Positions 7,302 to 16,124 of a stretch of 31,476 nucleotides of DNA are shown here, piece by piece (within the stretch, counting starts at the first letter, position 1; each line of letters opens with the position of its first letter). The notes below the pieces were generated by a model. That model was not told the DNA's origin. It was given only the letters and a program-made list of their open reading frames with translations, and did not search any database. Source of the DNA: a virus. Both the position numbers and the translations under genes were made by a program. Where the stretch lies: IMG/VR virus record IMGVR_UViG_3300015372_000010, positions 1-31,476 of that record; one strand, written 5' to 3'.

Positions 7302-7988
7302 TTATGGGCGCAGCCAAGCAGCGCGGAAGTGAATACACCCTGCGAATGGGTCAGTATTCTTTTGGCTACCACTATTCTGCCAAGCATAAACGTTAAGGGG
7401 TGTAGCAGCGCCAAACCGACGGGTAAAAGAAACGCTCGTTTCAATGTTGGCTGCACCGCCTGAGTTTTGAAAACTTGCGCCAAGGCGAAATGCTGCACTG
7501 TTGTCCAAGCCAATCCAGATACCAGAGGAGAAAGTAGACGCCGTTGCGATTCTGAAGCCTGCATCGATAGCCCACAAGCCCGCACGGTTTAACGTGAACT
7601 TGCCATTGGGAATGGAACCACCAGTAGCGGTGGCTCTCGTAACATCAGGAGTCGTCGTCACAGCTTGATCGAAATTCAATGGTGTATCGACACCGGTGGA
7701 AATGCCCTGTATCACCGTTTGATTATATTCACATTCGTGGACGGTACTACCGTTAGTAGGACCAATGAACTGAATCCACGCAGAGCCAGTCCAAAATGCG
7801 AACAATTGCGTATCGGTTTCAAATACAGTCTGACCAGCATATGGAGATGACGGACGCGTAGAGCTACTGCAAAAGAGAGCACCAATTTGCGAATCGACTT
7901 TCGTCATATTCGCATTGACAACGTTAACGTCACATTGTTCTGTACCAACAGGCAATACATAACCCGTACGGGTAAGCGTGGTACTCAT
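7302..7988 (-). CDS. Minor tail / appendage protein with C1q-like C-terminal domain
   Basis: 228 residues; the start overlaps the preceding gene by 4 bases (ATGA). Residues about 40-75 (RPSSPYAGQTVFETDTQLFAFWTGSAW) are a motif common in phage appendage and fibre proteins. The C-terminal half (about 105-228), with GKFTLNRAGLWAIDAGFRIA and repeated beta strands, looks like a C1q/TNF-type jelly roll, a fold often used for trimeric receptor binding. It lies between a baseplate-type protein and the tail hub. Exposure at the tail tip and a receptor role are inferred from fold and position. Confidence 0.7.
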   Translation of the reverse strand: MSTTLTRTGYVLPVGTEQCDVNVVNANMTKVDSQIGALFCSSSTRPSSPYAGQTVFETDTQLFAFWTGSAWIQFIGPTNGSTVHECEYNQTVIQGISTGVDTPLNFDQAVTTTPDVTRATATGGSIPNGKFTLNRAGLWAIDAGFRIATASTFSSGIWIGLDNSAAFRLGASFQNSGGAANIETSVSFTRRFGAATPLNVYAWQNSGSQKNTDPFAGCIHFRAAWLRP

Positions 7989-9052
7989 GGCTGCTCTTTA
8001 AAGATGACTCGGAAGTCTCCACAAGACGCAGAATAGTAACTCGCCGTCCCTGGAGCTGTAGGTGTTCCTACGTTAGTTCTAAACTGTGCTTTAAAGAGTT
8101 TATTGATGCCACGCATATTGGCGGGAATAGCAATCTTCCCACCCGTACCAACAATAAAGTTCAGAGGCCCGGGTCCACCAGTATAGTTGACGTCGATATC
8201 ATTGCTAGGACCAAGAAGTTGATCGGCACCGATATTGATTCGAGCCGATGCGGCTATGCTTCCCGAAGTTTTAATGGAATACAAAACCAAGAATATTTCC
8301 ATGACCGTGGCCCACTTGGGGATGGGCACGACCCACTGACAGACGTTAGGCCAGTCTCTCCACGTACCGATGGCGCCCGCCGCGACATCGTGAGAGGTAC
8401 CCGTAGCCATACCCGGGGCTACCTTGGTAAAGAAAGCCTCAGCGTTATCGGGAGCGACCCCACCATCGACAATAGGAATGGTGGTAGGGGGAGCAGACCA
8501 GGGTGGGGCTACTACTTTGGTACGCAGGTTGACAATCATGGCATTGGTAATTGCTGAGGTGAAGGCAGGGATATCTATGCGGGCAAGAGCAATACCGGAC
8601 CATGAGTTACCTAAATCTCTGAGAGACTTAGTCGTGGAAGCAACACCCTTTACGACAACGATATTACGATACGGTCCATTGTCGTTCGACACAGGAGGAG
8701 ACCAGGGTTCCCCCGCCACATGGTTGTCCTCAATACGGAGAACGACGAGGTCCGACCGGGCACTAGCTGTACTGTTTGGGTCAACGTTGACCGTGACCGC
8801 GTTTCCATACTTACCCATATACGATTCATAGGTCTGACCCAATCCACGAGCCTGAATGACATAGCCACCTGGATTGATTTGAACGCTACCACCAGGAGTA
8901 GCCAAGGCTACAACCTGGAGATCAGCATTACCCAAGGTTCCTTCTGCACCTTGAAAAATGGCCCAAGGAATCATGCGGGCATGCTCAATAGGATTGTCTG
9001 CGCCCCCACCCACGGCCCATGGGACGGGAGGATTCGCAGTAGGCGAAGTCAT
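7985..9052 (-). CDS. Minor tail protein (baseplate appendage)
   Basis: 355 residues, ATG 9052 with AAGGAG upstream. The N-terminal half (PWAVGGGADNPIEHARMIPW, VNPGGYVIQARGLGQTYESYMG, SARSDLVVLRIEDN) is the pattern of a widespread actinophage minor tail protein that is often next to the distal tail and hub genes. The C-terminal part (about 210-355) is beta-rich. It lies directly after the Dit-like gene and overlaps the next gene by 4 bases. A structural role at the tail tip is well supported by pattern and position; the specific job is not known. Confidence 0.75.
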   Translation of the reverse strand: MTSPTANPPVPWAVGGGADNPIEHARMIPWAIFQGAEGTLGNADLQVVALATPGGSVQINPGGYVIQARGLGQTYESYMGKYGNAVTVNVDPNSTASARSDLVVLRIEDNHVAGEPWSPPVSNDNGPYRNIVVVKGVASTTKSLRDLGNSWSGIALARIDIPAFTSAITNAMIVNLRTKVVAPPWSAPPTTIPIVDGGVAPDNAEAFFTKVAPGMATGTSHDVAAGAIGTWRDWPNVCQWVVPIPKWATVMEIFLVLYSIKTSGSIAASARINIGADQLLGPSNDIDVNYTGGPGPLNFIVGTGGKIAIPANMRGINKLFKAQFRTNVGTPTAPGTASYYSASCGDFRVIFKEQP

Positions 9053-9064
9053 CGATAGGTCTCC

Positions 9065-9994
9065 TTACCACGTCGTCCAAGCGTCTTGCCAACTCGTGGT
9101 GAGATAGGCAGTTCCCGTAGGGTCGGTACCACGCAATACAATTTGGTGAGTTCCTGGCGGTAGCGTTTGCTGACTAATGCGCTGAGAAGACTGAGTAAAT
9201 CTCCCAGCAACATTGATAGTTCCGTTCATGGAGATCCTACGCGCCCAAGGTCGGGGGTCAATCTCCAAGTAATCGTATACTCCAAGGCTAAAGCTGGGGT
9301 CAGTCTGAACTTTGTAATACCCCACCACGTCGATAACCGGTGCGGTAATAGGTCCATGGATGTAGCTCAACATCCAGGTATCGGTATTACCCCCCACCCT
9401 GACGACGTCTTCCGACTCAGTGACAAGGGTATTACTCATGGGAAATTCTAGAGGAAACTCAAACCCTCCACCTACCCCACCAGGAGCAATGCTAATTGTA
9501 TTGCTACCAAACCCCGCACTGTAAAACTTATGACTTAACATTTGGAAGTCACAAGTTACAGGAATCCATCCCCCATCGACTCTTCCTGTAGTGGGTTCAA
9601 TACGTCGTGGACGGCCATAAGCAATCTTGACCTCTCCATGACGATTCATTACGAGCTGAGATACCGAACCTGGATTGAGACGGGAGGGTCCGATAGAGTT
9701 ATCCTCAGTGAACCATGCTGCTTCCATTCCAGAATAGATATCATGCGCTGATGGATCAGCTTGTGGGGTGGTTCGAATATTGATATCAAAACTGATGAGT
9801 CGACCACGGAAGTAGTCTCGTCCGAAAGCCAATCCATCTGCACGTGCATTAGGCTGATCCTGAGTTTCTACATCAGGGCTACTAAAGGTAGCGTGAGAAA
9901 CGTGAACCTGAGTACCCCGACCGAATGAGAAACCTGCCCCGAGATCGTTGGGAGGATTAACCAGTTCATATCCTAAGTTCGGAGGAAGTATCAT
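9065..9994 (-). CDS. Distal tail protein (Dit-like)
   Basis: 309 residues, overlapping the tape measure stop by 4 bases (ATGA). The N-terminus runs into GRDYFRGRLISFDINIRTTP, then GRPRRIEPTTGRVDGGWIPV and QMLSHKFYS, which is the actinophage distal-tail pattern: a tube-like beta domain followed by a C-terminal jelly-roll type domain (VGYYKVQTDPSFSLGVYDYLEIDPRPWARRIS...). Dit proteins form the ring linking the tail tube to the hub. The gene order tape measure - this gene - minor tail - hub is the standard siphovirus order. Confidence 0.78.
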   Translation of the reverse strand: MILPPNLGYELVNPPNDLGAGFSFGRGTQVHVSHATFSSPDVETQDQPNARADGLAFGRDYFRGRLISFDINIRTTPQADPSAHDIYSGMEAAWFTEDNSIGPSRLNPGSVSQLVMNRHGEVKIAYGRPRRIEPTTGRVDGGWIPVTCDFQMLSHKFYSAGFGSNTISIAPGGVGGGFEFPLEFPMSNTLVTESEDVVRVGGNTDTWMLSYIHGPITAPVIDVVGYYKVQTDPSFSLGVYDYLEIDPRPWARRISMNGTINVAGRFTQSSQRISQQTLPPGTHQIVLRGTDPTGTAYLTTSWQDAWTTW

Positions 9995-12900
9995 CGGGGG
10001 CTATACCTCCCCTTCGAAGCGACCCTCTTACGGAAAGCAATCTCATTAGCTAGTTCGCGAACTGACGCACCCTTAGGCAAGGTAATGTGGTAGATGTCCC
10101 CACCCGTAGGAGATTTAGTCTTAGTCGGATGGAACATATCATTGAGGATTCCGACTAGCTGACTGAAATCTTGAGTCTGTCTCGGGGACAGAACGCGCTC
10201 AGCATGCCCACTTGTATTCATAGGAATCAGAGAGCGAAGAATTCCGCCCCTATCCAAGGTCTGAGCAAACCGAGGGTCCTGACCATATGGGCTCAGATTC
10301 TCCGCACCGGGAGCAGCGGGTGGGAAGATATTAACTAACTTATCCCTGAGAGTGGCAAGGACGTTATCTACTAGGCGACTTGCGGCGCCTTGAATAGAAG
10401 AGGTCAGCATACCGATAGCAGGCATACTAGCGTAGTTCTTAATAGCCTGGAACATAGACGTTACCTGAGTACCAATACGATCCCACCAGGATTGCTTAGG
10501 AGCGGTCGCAGTAGTACCAGGGTTAACCGTAGCTCCAGCGGTACCCGTAGCAAGGGGAGGAGGAACGGTACCGCCTGTCTGGAACCGAGGAAGGGATTGC
10601 AGGAGACCTAGGTTAGCTCTCGCGGTAGCGGCAGGGACGATGTACTCACCCGCAGAGACTCGCGCAAGGATAGAGTCAGAGGTTCCTGTTCCTGGTCCCT
10701 GAATCAAACCACCCTCAGCATAGGAGCCAATACCAGAGACAGCGGATAGACTCGCAGGCTGACCAATCATTCCCATAACCTTATTCCACGAACCAACGAT
10801 GCCTTGGTTGATAACGACATCGATGACCCATCGAATAGGCTTGGCGAAGAATTCGGCTACAGCATCCCAAGCCCTACCAATAGCGGCAGCGGCTTCCTGG
10901 ACTCGTTGTCCTACCTGAGTACCAAAGCTACCAAAGAGATCCTGTACCCGCTGAAGGAAGCTGGAACCAACACCACTCATCCAAGTGCCGAGTTCATTCC
11001 ACCTTTGCTGAATGGTTTGACCTGCGGATTGAACAGTCTGACCAATGGCATCCATAGCACGTTGGAAAACGCTACGGGTATCCTCAGTGGTAGTTTGAGT
11101 GTTACCTCTAAAGGTGTCGAGGAATTGACTCCAACCAGTCTGAATATCCTGACCCTTTTGGTCAAGGTAACCCTTGAGGCCATCCCACGTATTGTTCCAA
11201 GTAGTGGTGATATCTTGATCCCATTGCTGCATCTTCGCCTTGAGTTCATCAAGAGTCAGACCAAAGACACCGGCAACGGCCGTCCAGAATCCTTCGGTGA
11301 TATCATGAATGCCTTGACCAAACTTTTCCCAATCACCGGTGACCAAACCAATGAAGGCTTCAATAACACCGGAAGCACCTTCTAGGGCACCAGTGACAAT
11401 GCCCACCACTCGACCAAAGATATCTGCAATAGTCGGGCCGAAAGTCTGAATGAGATAAGCGACTAGTTCAATACATTTAGTCAGGAAATCAATGAGAGCG
11501 GGAATGACCTTGCCGGTGATAACATCGAAAAGAGGACCTAGCTTAGGAACAACGTACGTCTCAATTGCTATGCCAAACTCTTGCAGAGCAGGCCATAGCT
11601 TATTCTTAATAACGTCCCACATTTTTTCGAATGCAGGCTTGATCTTATCTTCGAAGTTCGTTCGAATAATTTCCCAAATGGGTGCCCAGGTAGTCTTGAG
11701 CCAGGTAACGAACTGATCCATCGTCTGACGGGCAGATTCGCTATGCTGGTAAAGATACATCAGAGCCGTAGCTGCGGCAGTGATAGCGCCAATACCAAGA
11801 GATACCGGACCACCCGCACCCAATATGAGTGCGGTCATAATGCTGGTAATGCCCATGGCGATAGCGCCGAGCATACCGGGAGGAAGACTATTCAAGAATT
11901 TCAGAGCTGCAATAAGGCCCTGCATGATGGGCCGACCCAAAGGCTCTAGCTCAACAACAAGGTTCTTAATAAAAGTAACAACCTGGACCAGGAATTTCCA
12001 CAGGAGTTCGAGGTCTACCTTGACATCTTCTAGCCACTTTTGAAAAGCTGGATCACTGTCTAGCTTTGACGTCCAATCGGCAAATGCCTTCATACCGATA
12101 CTGATTTTATCCAAGATCCAGGAAGCAAGAGGTTGAAATGCCTCCGTCAAACCCATAACGGACCTGGTCGTATTGACGAGAATATCGCCAATCTGATTCA
12201 GCAAAGGCCGAATTTTTGTGGAAAGCCAATCAATAAACTCTTGGTACTGAGAGGACTGGAAGAGTGCCTTAAACTTATTGGCAACGTCGGTAACACCAAG
12301 AGCGGTCTGTTGAATGAGAGGAATGATGGGATAGATAGCAGCTTGGGCAGCCCTGAATCCCGCCGCGAACATATTCCCGACTTCGGGGGTAGTTCGCTCT
12401 CTAATGTAATCAAGGTCTCTACGAAGATCCTTCATCGCCTGAGACGCTTGACGAAGACCGTTAGGAAGCTTGGCGATTTCCTCGTTTGTCTTTAATGACT
12501 CTGTCTTGATTTGCTCCCAAACGGGAACAGCAACGAGAGCTAGGGCACCAAATGCCGGACCCAACATACCGAGAATGGAAAGAAGTGCTCCTGCGGCACC
12601 TACAGCACCATTAATCCCTACAGCCAACGCAGGGCCTAAGAGAGGCGCAAGAGCCACGATGGCACGCATTTGGCCACCCATACGGCCAAACGCTTCAGAG
12701 CCGTCATCACCGGAACGTCTACCCGCGTCGCCCGCCTCACGAAGACGGCGAATCAATTCCTCTAGGGTATCCCGATCGTATCTGAGACGAACAACAATCG
12801 TCGGGGAGATACGTTCAATCTCAGCTTTGATCCGAGCTTTCTCAGCAGCCGTAACGTTGAGATTGATATTGATCTTAGCTTTGAGCGCATTCAATCGCGC

Positions 12901-13206
12901 CTGGAGAGCGGCCGTATCGGCGTCGAGCTTGACTTTAATATTGCCTACGGTGCGGTCGATTCGTTGTTTGACAGCTTGCAGGGAGGCATTATCAAGGGAT
13001 ACTTTTACCTTGATATTTCCGGTGACGCGCTCAATCTCCGCTTTAATACGCTGAAGTTCAGTGCGTTCAATCTTCGGGGTAATCTTGACTTCGAACTTCT
13101 GCCGAGCAAACTTTTCCGCTTCTGCCTTAGCAGCTTTCAAGCCGTTCGAGAATGAAGTTCTATCAACGGTCAGTCGAGCCTCAATGGCGCCAGCATTGAA
13201 AGCCAC
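9991..13206 (-). CDS. Tail tape measure protein
   Basis: 1071 residues, GTG start at 13206 preceded by GGGGGG. The N-terminal part (about 38-145) carries four or more repeated beta-alpha units (EVKITPKIERTELQRIKAEI, IKVKVSLDNASLQAVKQRI, IKVKLDADTAALQARLNAL and so on). Two hydrophobic regions follow (about 182-230, and GMLGAIAMGITSIMTALILG further on), then long helical stretches and a Gly/Pro-rich C-terminus. This is typical of siphovirus tape measures, which set tail length and help genome entry. At about 1.5 angstrom per residue it suggests a tail near 160 nm (inference). I see no lysozyme or peptidase domain inside it. Confidence 0.95.
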   Translation of the reverse strand: MAFNAGAIEARLTVDRTSFSNGLKAAKAEAEKFARQKFEVKITPKIERTELQRIKAEIERVTGNIKVKVSLDNASLQAVKQRIDRTVGNIKVKLDADTAALQARLNALKAKININLNVTAAEKARIKAEIERISPTIVVRLRYDRDTLEELIRRLREAGDAGRRSGDDGSEAFGRMGGQMRAIVALAPLLGPALAVGINGAVGAAGALLSILGMLGPAFGALALVAVPVWEQIKTESLKTNEEIAKLPNGLRQASQAMKDLRRDLDYIRERTTPEVGNMFAAGFRAAQAAIYPIIPLIQQTALGVTDVANKFKALFQSSQYQEFIDWLSTKIRPLLNQIGDILVNTTRSVMGLTEAFQPLASWILDKISIGMKAFADWTSKLDSDPAFQKWLEDVKVDLELLWKFLVQVVTFIKNLVVELEPLGRPIMQGLIAALKFLNSLPPGMLGAIAMGITSIMTALILGAGGPVSLGIGAITAAATALMYLYQHSESARQTMDQFVTWLKTTWAPIWEIIRTNFEDKIKPAFEKMWDVIKNKLWPALQEFGIAIETYVVPKLGPLFDVITGKVIPALIDFLTKCIELVAYLIQTFGPTIADIFGRVVGIVTGALEGASGVIEAFIGLVTGDWEKFGQGIHDITEGFWTAVAGVFGLTLDELKAKMQQWDQDITTTWNNTWDGLKGYLDQKGQDIQTGWSQFLDTFRGNTQTTTEDTRSVFQRAMDAIGQTVQSAGQTIQQRWNELGTWMSGVGSSFLQRVQDLFGSFGTQVGQRVQEAAAAIGRAWDAVAEFFAKPIRWVIDVVINQGIVGSWNKVMGMIGQPASLSAVSGIGSYAEGGLIQGPGTGTSDSILARVSAGEYIVPAATARANLGLLQSLPRFQTGGTVPPPLATGTAGATVNPGTTATAPKQSWWDRIGTQVTSMFQAIKNYASMPAIGMLTSSIQGAASRLVDNVLATLRDKLVNIFPPAAPGAENLSPYGQDPRFAQTLDRGGILRSLIPMNTSGHAERVLSPRQTQDFSQLVGILNDMFHPTKTKSPTGGDIYHITLPKGASVRELANEIAFRKRVASKGRYSPR

Positions 13207-13218
13207 AACTGCCCCCCA

Positions 13219-13455
13219 TTATACCTTTTGAACAGGAACCAAATCCCCGATATCCATATCGGAATGATTGCTAGTGTTCCCATTCGCAAGGGTTGAGTCA
13301 AACCCGCCGGATTGTCCTGTCTTTCCACCGGCGAGTTTGACTTCCCACTCGAAGTATTGGTTCATTCCTGACATGTAGGCATCTTGCACCCACCACGGCA
13401 GGCTTTCCCATTCAATTATGTCGTACCCGAGATAGCGCCGGGCATTAAACCACAC
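13219..13455 (-). CDS. Tail assembly chaperone, downstream part (GT-type by -1 frameshift)
   Basis: A 78-residue frame whose nominal start is GTG at 13455, with no ribosome site in front of it. It overlaps the last base of the upstream chaperone's stop. Read upstream in the same frame, the sequence stays open and gives YENYTQTPTQCLVWFNARRY, the type of sequence that begins the T part of tail assembly chaperones. This indicates that the protein is made mainly as a fusion after a -1 frameshift in the upstream gene. WESLPWWVQDAYMSGMNQYF is typical of the family. It sits just before the tape measure, as expected. Confidence 0.8.
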   Translation of the reverse strand: MWFNARRYLGYDIIEWESLPWWVQDAYMSGMNQYFEWEVKLAGGKTGQSGGFDSTLANGNTSNHSDMDIGDLVPVQKV

Positions 13456-13530
13456 TAAACACTGCGTAGGCGTTTGGGTGTAGTTTTCGTACCGGCGCTG
13501 GAAGCTTCCGGGGAGAGCATGTTTTCCATG
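13455..13530 (-). other. Probable -1 frameshift region between the tail assembly chaperones
   Basis: The downstream chaperone is in the -1 frame relative to the upstream one, and that frame is open from an in-frame TAG just beyond 13530 to the upstream stop at 13455-13457. GGAAAAC (13521-13527) is in the right phase, but its first half is not a perfect X-XXY. CCCAAAC (13472-13478) looks slippery but is out of phase for a -1 shift. The exact site is unresolved. Confidence 0.5.
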
Positions 13531-13898
13531 ATGTACCCGAAGAAGGCCATAAATCTAGGCCACGGAAGCTTAGCAATACTCTCCGCTGAGGGATGACCCT
13601 GACAGAATTTCGAAATGGCTTCCAACAGGGTATCTGCTATCTTGTCGAATGCCTCAGAATCGTCCAGCTTCTCGAAAGCAGCCGCGACATCGTCGGGTGT
13701 ATCGCCGATCTTCTCGTCATCACCCTGAGCCACATTTTCATTGTAGGCTTCAGAAATCATCTTCATCGTATCTTTGACGAGTTGTCGCGATGGCTCGGGG
13801 ACTACACCTTTATCTTGGATGTATTCCCCATCGGTACCTTTGATGCCGGTGAGATCATACTCGACATCTTCGATACTACTGGCGTCGAACTTTGGCAT
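13455..13898 (-). CDS. Tail assembly chaperone, upstream part (G-type)
   Basis: 147 residues, ATG 13898 with GAGGGG upstream. It is an acidic, mostly helical protein (DVAAAFEKLDDSEAFDKIADTLLEAISKFCQ, LPWPRFMAFFGYIMENML), the size and style of lambda gpG-like chaperones. It lies between the tail tube gene and the tape measure. Its 3' end overlaps the frame of the downstream chaperone, consistent with a G / G-T pair in which a minority of ribosomes shift frame. These proteins bind the tape measure and recruit tube subunits during tail assembly and are absent from the finished virion. Confidence 0.82.
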   Translation of the reverse strand: MPKFDASSIEDVEYDLTGIKGTDGEYIQDKGVVPEPSRQLVKDTMKMISEAYNENVAQGDDEKIGDTPDDVAAAFEKLDDSEAFDKIADTLLEAISKFCQGHPSAESIAKLPWPRFMAFFGYIMENMLSPEASSAGTKTTPKRLRSV

Positions 13899-13909
13899 CG
13901 ATTCCCCTC

Positions 13910-14521
13910 TTAGCCTGCGAGTGCGGTCATTTCCTTGATAATCAACTCGGAGAGCGGATTGACCATACGGAAACTGACTGCGTAGAGACGCTGAGTCTCG
14001 GCACGGCGGTAGGAGGTTTCCACTTCCGCCACGGAGAGGACGTCAGGGAATACGACGCGGCGCCAGAATCCCTTATTGTTGACAGCTTCCATACCCAAGG
14101 TAAGGTGCGTCAGCTCGGAGGAAATGGTGAGCTGAGACGTACCCGGATTGGTAGGAGTCTTGGCCACGGTGGCAATCGTTCCGCCACCATAAGCGGTGAC
14201 CATCGTTTCCAGAGTGTCTTCCGCCAATACTGCCTCAACGCGCGGGTCAAGTGTATTCGTGGCGACGTCGACCGGGTTAACCTGCTCCTCAATCGTAATG
14301 TCCGTGGTTTCACGAGTGAATCGCATCGTGACACCGGACTCGGTAGCGCCAACCGACTTCCACAAAACGTTACCCGTAACAGGAACTGCCCAATCCCCAC
14401 CCAAAGCGAGAGTGTCTTGGGGAATGGTGACGGGAGCTGTGGCACTAAACGGTGCAATCCAAAGTGCAGCCTGACCACGCAGAACATTTGCCCGCACATA
14501 GCGGGGAACAAAATCAACCAT
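13910..14521 (-). CDS. Major tail tube protein
   Basis: 203 residues, start at ATG 14521 (TAATG overlap with the small upstream gene, GAGGA in front). Its beta-rich sequence, with VLWKSVGATESGVTMRFTRETTDITIEEQ and later FWRRVVFPDVLSVAEVETSYRRAETQRLYAVSFRMV, is the typical pattern of actinophage tail tube proteins: an N-terminal loop followed by a beta sandwich. Position between tail terminator and assembly chaperones fits. It forms the stacked hexamer rings of the tail tube. Confidence 0.87.
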   Translation of the reverse strand: MVDFVPRYVRANVLRGQAALWIAPFSATAPVTIPQDTLALGGDWAVPVTGNVLWKSVGATESGVTMRFTRETTDITIEEQVNPVDVATNTLDPRVEAVLAEDTLETMVTAYGGGTIATVAKTPTNPGTSQLTISSELTHLTLGMEAVNNKGFWRRVVFPDVLSVAEVETSYRRAETQRLYAVSFRMVNPLSELIIKEMTALAG

Positions 14522-14730
14522 TATGAACCATCCTCAACAACCAACTGCACATCATTTTCGGCGGCCGCGTCCTGTGCCGCTTTAAGCTCAGTCTGATTGA
14601 GTTCGGTTCCTTCGGATGTGATAGTCGGGAAGTTCTCCCCCTCGAAAGAGCCAACAGGAAAGACTGTACGAACCCTAGTGCCCTTCTTGCCGCTGCTCTT
14701 AGACGAGGACGAGGAGTGCTCCTCAGCCAT
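14521..14730 (-). CDS. Small Ser/Lys-rich protein between tail terminator and tail tube genes
   Basis: 69 residues from ATG 14730 (MAEEHSSSSSKSSGKKGTRV). An upstream in-frame start at 14742 is less likely because the chosen one gives the usual ATGGCTGA overlap with the tail terminator stop. The N-terminus is low-complexity Ser/Lys. The rest (FPVGSFEGENFPTITSEGTE, LKAAQDAAAENDVQLVVED) resembles the small, short-tailed proteins often seen at this place in actinophages. Function unknown. Confidence 0.65.
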   Translation of the reverse strand: MAEEHSSSSSKSSGKKGTRVRTVFPVGSFEGENFPTITSEGTELNQTELKAAQDAAAENDVQLVVEDGS

Positions 14731-15151
14731 TAGGTACCCCAATATTTGTCGCTACTTGAGCATAGTAATTACAAGTGAATGTGAATCTGGATACCTCATC
14801 GGAGTAAGGAAGCTGTATAGGACCACCTCCCGTTCGACCTAGAGCATCCACATACACATCGTCCATCCAGAAACTAATCGACTTCGCATCGGGGAATTTA
14901 CCCGTCAGGATGTCGTCTACTTCCATGGCGATGAATTCAGCGTCGGGAAAATTGTTCTCGGCGCCTCGTGCTGTAATCTGGAAACCTACCGCGTCAAACA
15001 ATCCGTCCATAGAAAAACCGGCACCCGAGACAAAGGTGACGGCAATAATCCGGTTCGGAGTATTCGGCACGCGCCCGGGATAAACCCTTGCATTACTCGT
15101 TACATGTTGCTTCAGATGGTCGGCAATCTTCTTAGTCGTGAGAGATCCCAT
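14723..15151 (-). CDS. Tail terminator protein
   Basis: 142 residues, overlapping the upstream neck gene as TAATG, with GAGGA nine bases before the start. The pattern (IADHLKQHV...VYPGRVPNTPNRIIAVTFVSGAG, LFDAVGFQITARGAENNFPDAEFIAMEVDDILTG, VSRFTFTCNYYAQVA) is that of phage tail terminators / minor capsid proteins of the gpU or DUF3168-like kind. They cap the tail tube and join it to the neck. Gene order adaptor - neck - terminator - tube supports this. Confidence 0.78.
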   Translation of the reverse strand: MGSLTTKKIADHLKQHVTSNARVYPGRVPNTPNRIIAVTFVSGAGFSMDGLFDAVGFQITARGAENNFPDAEFIAMEVDDILTGKFPDAKSISFWMDDVYVDALGRTGGGPIQLPYSDEVSRFTFTCNYYAQVATNIGVPNG

Positions 15152-15570
15152 TATCGATGGTCCTCTGCCTCACGTGGCTGAACCGGAGGACGCTGGTAAA
15201 TGATTTGTCCCTGACTGGTAACCCACGGTGCCCCCGAGTTGGCAAGTACATCGCCGATATCGGGATCTCGTGGGGCATTCATAAGAACAAAACGAGCCAT
15301 CTCTTCGGCAGTGCCAATCATTGCACGCCTCAAGTGAGAACCACCTTCGTCGATAACTGACTCGGCAATTCTATTCAAGAGCCGCGTAGCATTCTCCAGG
15401 AGTGGGCCACCCAAATAGTGAGAGCGTCCCACAGTATGCTGAAACCTTAAATTTTGGTGTTGATTTTGGGCATAAATCTGGTCGACAGTGCAACCAGCAA
15501 CGATTTTCCCGTGACCTACCTGGTCATCGAGATAATCGATTCGACGAATAAACTCGTCAGCCCCCGCCAT
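15151..15570 (-). CDS. Neck / head-tail connector protein (HK97 gp10-like position)
   Basis: 139 residues from ATG 15570, with AGGA seven bases upstream. A GTG three bases earlier (15573) is also possible. QIYAQNQHQNLRFQHTVGRSHYLGGPLLENATRLLNRI is a conserved pattern of actinophage neck proteins (Gln-rich, hydrophobic, then a long helix), with a C-terminal helix containing GTAEEMARFVLMNAPRDP. Such proteins take part in joining the head connector to the tail. Assignment to the HK97 gp10-like group rests on pattern and gene order. Confidence 0.68.
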   Translation of the reverse strand: MAGADEFIRRIDYLDDQVGHGKIVAGCTVDQIYAQNQHQNLRFQHTVGRSHYLGGPLLENATRLLNRIAESVIDEGGSHLRRAMIGTAEEMARFVLMNAPRDPDIGDVLANSGAPWVTSQGQIIYQRPPVQPREAEDHR

Positions 15571-15572
15571 CA

Positions 15573-16106
15573 CTAATTCCTATAGTAGGGGCTTTGGGGA
15601 ATGGGTACTTGAGCGTATTCAGCTTTCTCGTGAACCCTATCCGGGGAATTACCACGCGGGTACACATCGGTATCCAACATGATATCCCCCGGATAGGGGT
15701 TAATCACGACAGACGCATTCCCTACTTTTTCCGGTCCTTCTCCCACATTGTAGAGCTGGACAATACCCCTACCAATACGATCGAGGATGCGAGTAGAACG
15801 AGCCCACAGAATCCTTGCTGGAGCGAGTTCATTAGCATATTCTCTCGACCCTCGGTAAATGGCGTCAGCAATCACTGCGGCCATATTGGTCGACAGTGTC
15901 ACAATGATGTCGGGAATCGGTTCAGGTAGTGGAACAGCATAGATGGACCTCAGCACTGCATTAATCTGAGAATCAGCATCTGCAATGGCATAATCAATCT
16001 GAGCATCATCGAGCATTGCCGGGGTGTAATCCGGGTCGTCTGACATATGAGGGTCGGACCAACCCCTCAGAATAAGACGTACGTCTCTCATCTCAGAGTA
16101 TGCCAT
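15573..16106 (-). CDS. Head-tail adaptor protein
   Basis: 177 residues, AAGGA before ATG 16106. The sequence MLDDAQIDYAIADADSQINAVLRSIYAVPLP followed by IPDIIVTLSTNMAAVIADAIYRG and LWARSTRILDRIGRGIVQL has the helical adaptor layout (gp36/DUF1320-like): a short helix bundle that binds under the portal, with an N-terminal DPDYTP and C-terminal loop region. It follows the capsid genes and precedes the neck gene, as adaptors do. Confidence 0.78.
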   Translation of the reverse strand: MAYSEMRDVRLILRGWSDPHMSDDPDYTPAMLDDAQIDYAIADADSQINAVLRSIYAVPLPEPIPDIIVTLSTNMAAVIADAIYRGSREYANELAPARILWARSTRILDRIGRGIVQLYNVGEGPEKVGNASVVINPYPGDIMLDTDVYPRGNSPDRVHEKAEYAQVPIPQSPYYRN

Positions 16107-16124
16107 TATTCGTCCTTATCTTTC

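Noticed and set aside
9991-13206. Lysozyme or peptidase domain inside the tape measure
   Set aside because: I looked for NlpC/P60, transglycosylase and M23 motifs and saw none; the protein is repeats, helices and hydrophobic segments.
13472-13478. CCCAAAC as the slippery heptamer for the tail chaperones
   Set aside because: In the zero frame the codons are CCC AAA C, not C CCA AAC, so a simple -1 slip with both tRNAs re-pairing is not possible there.
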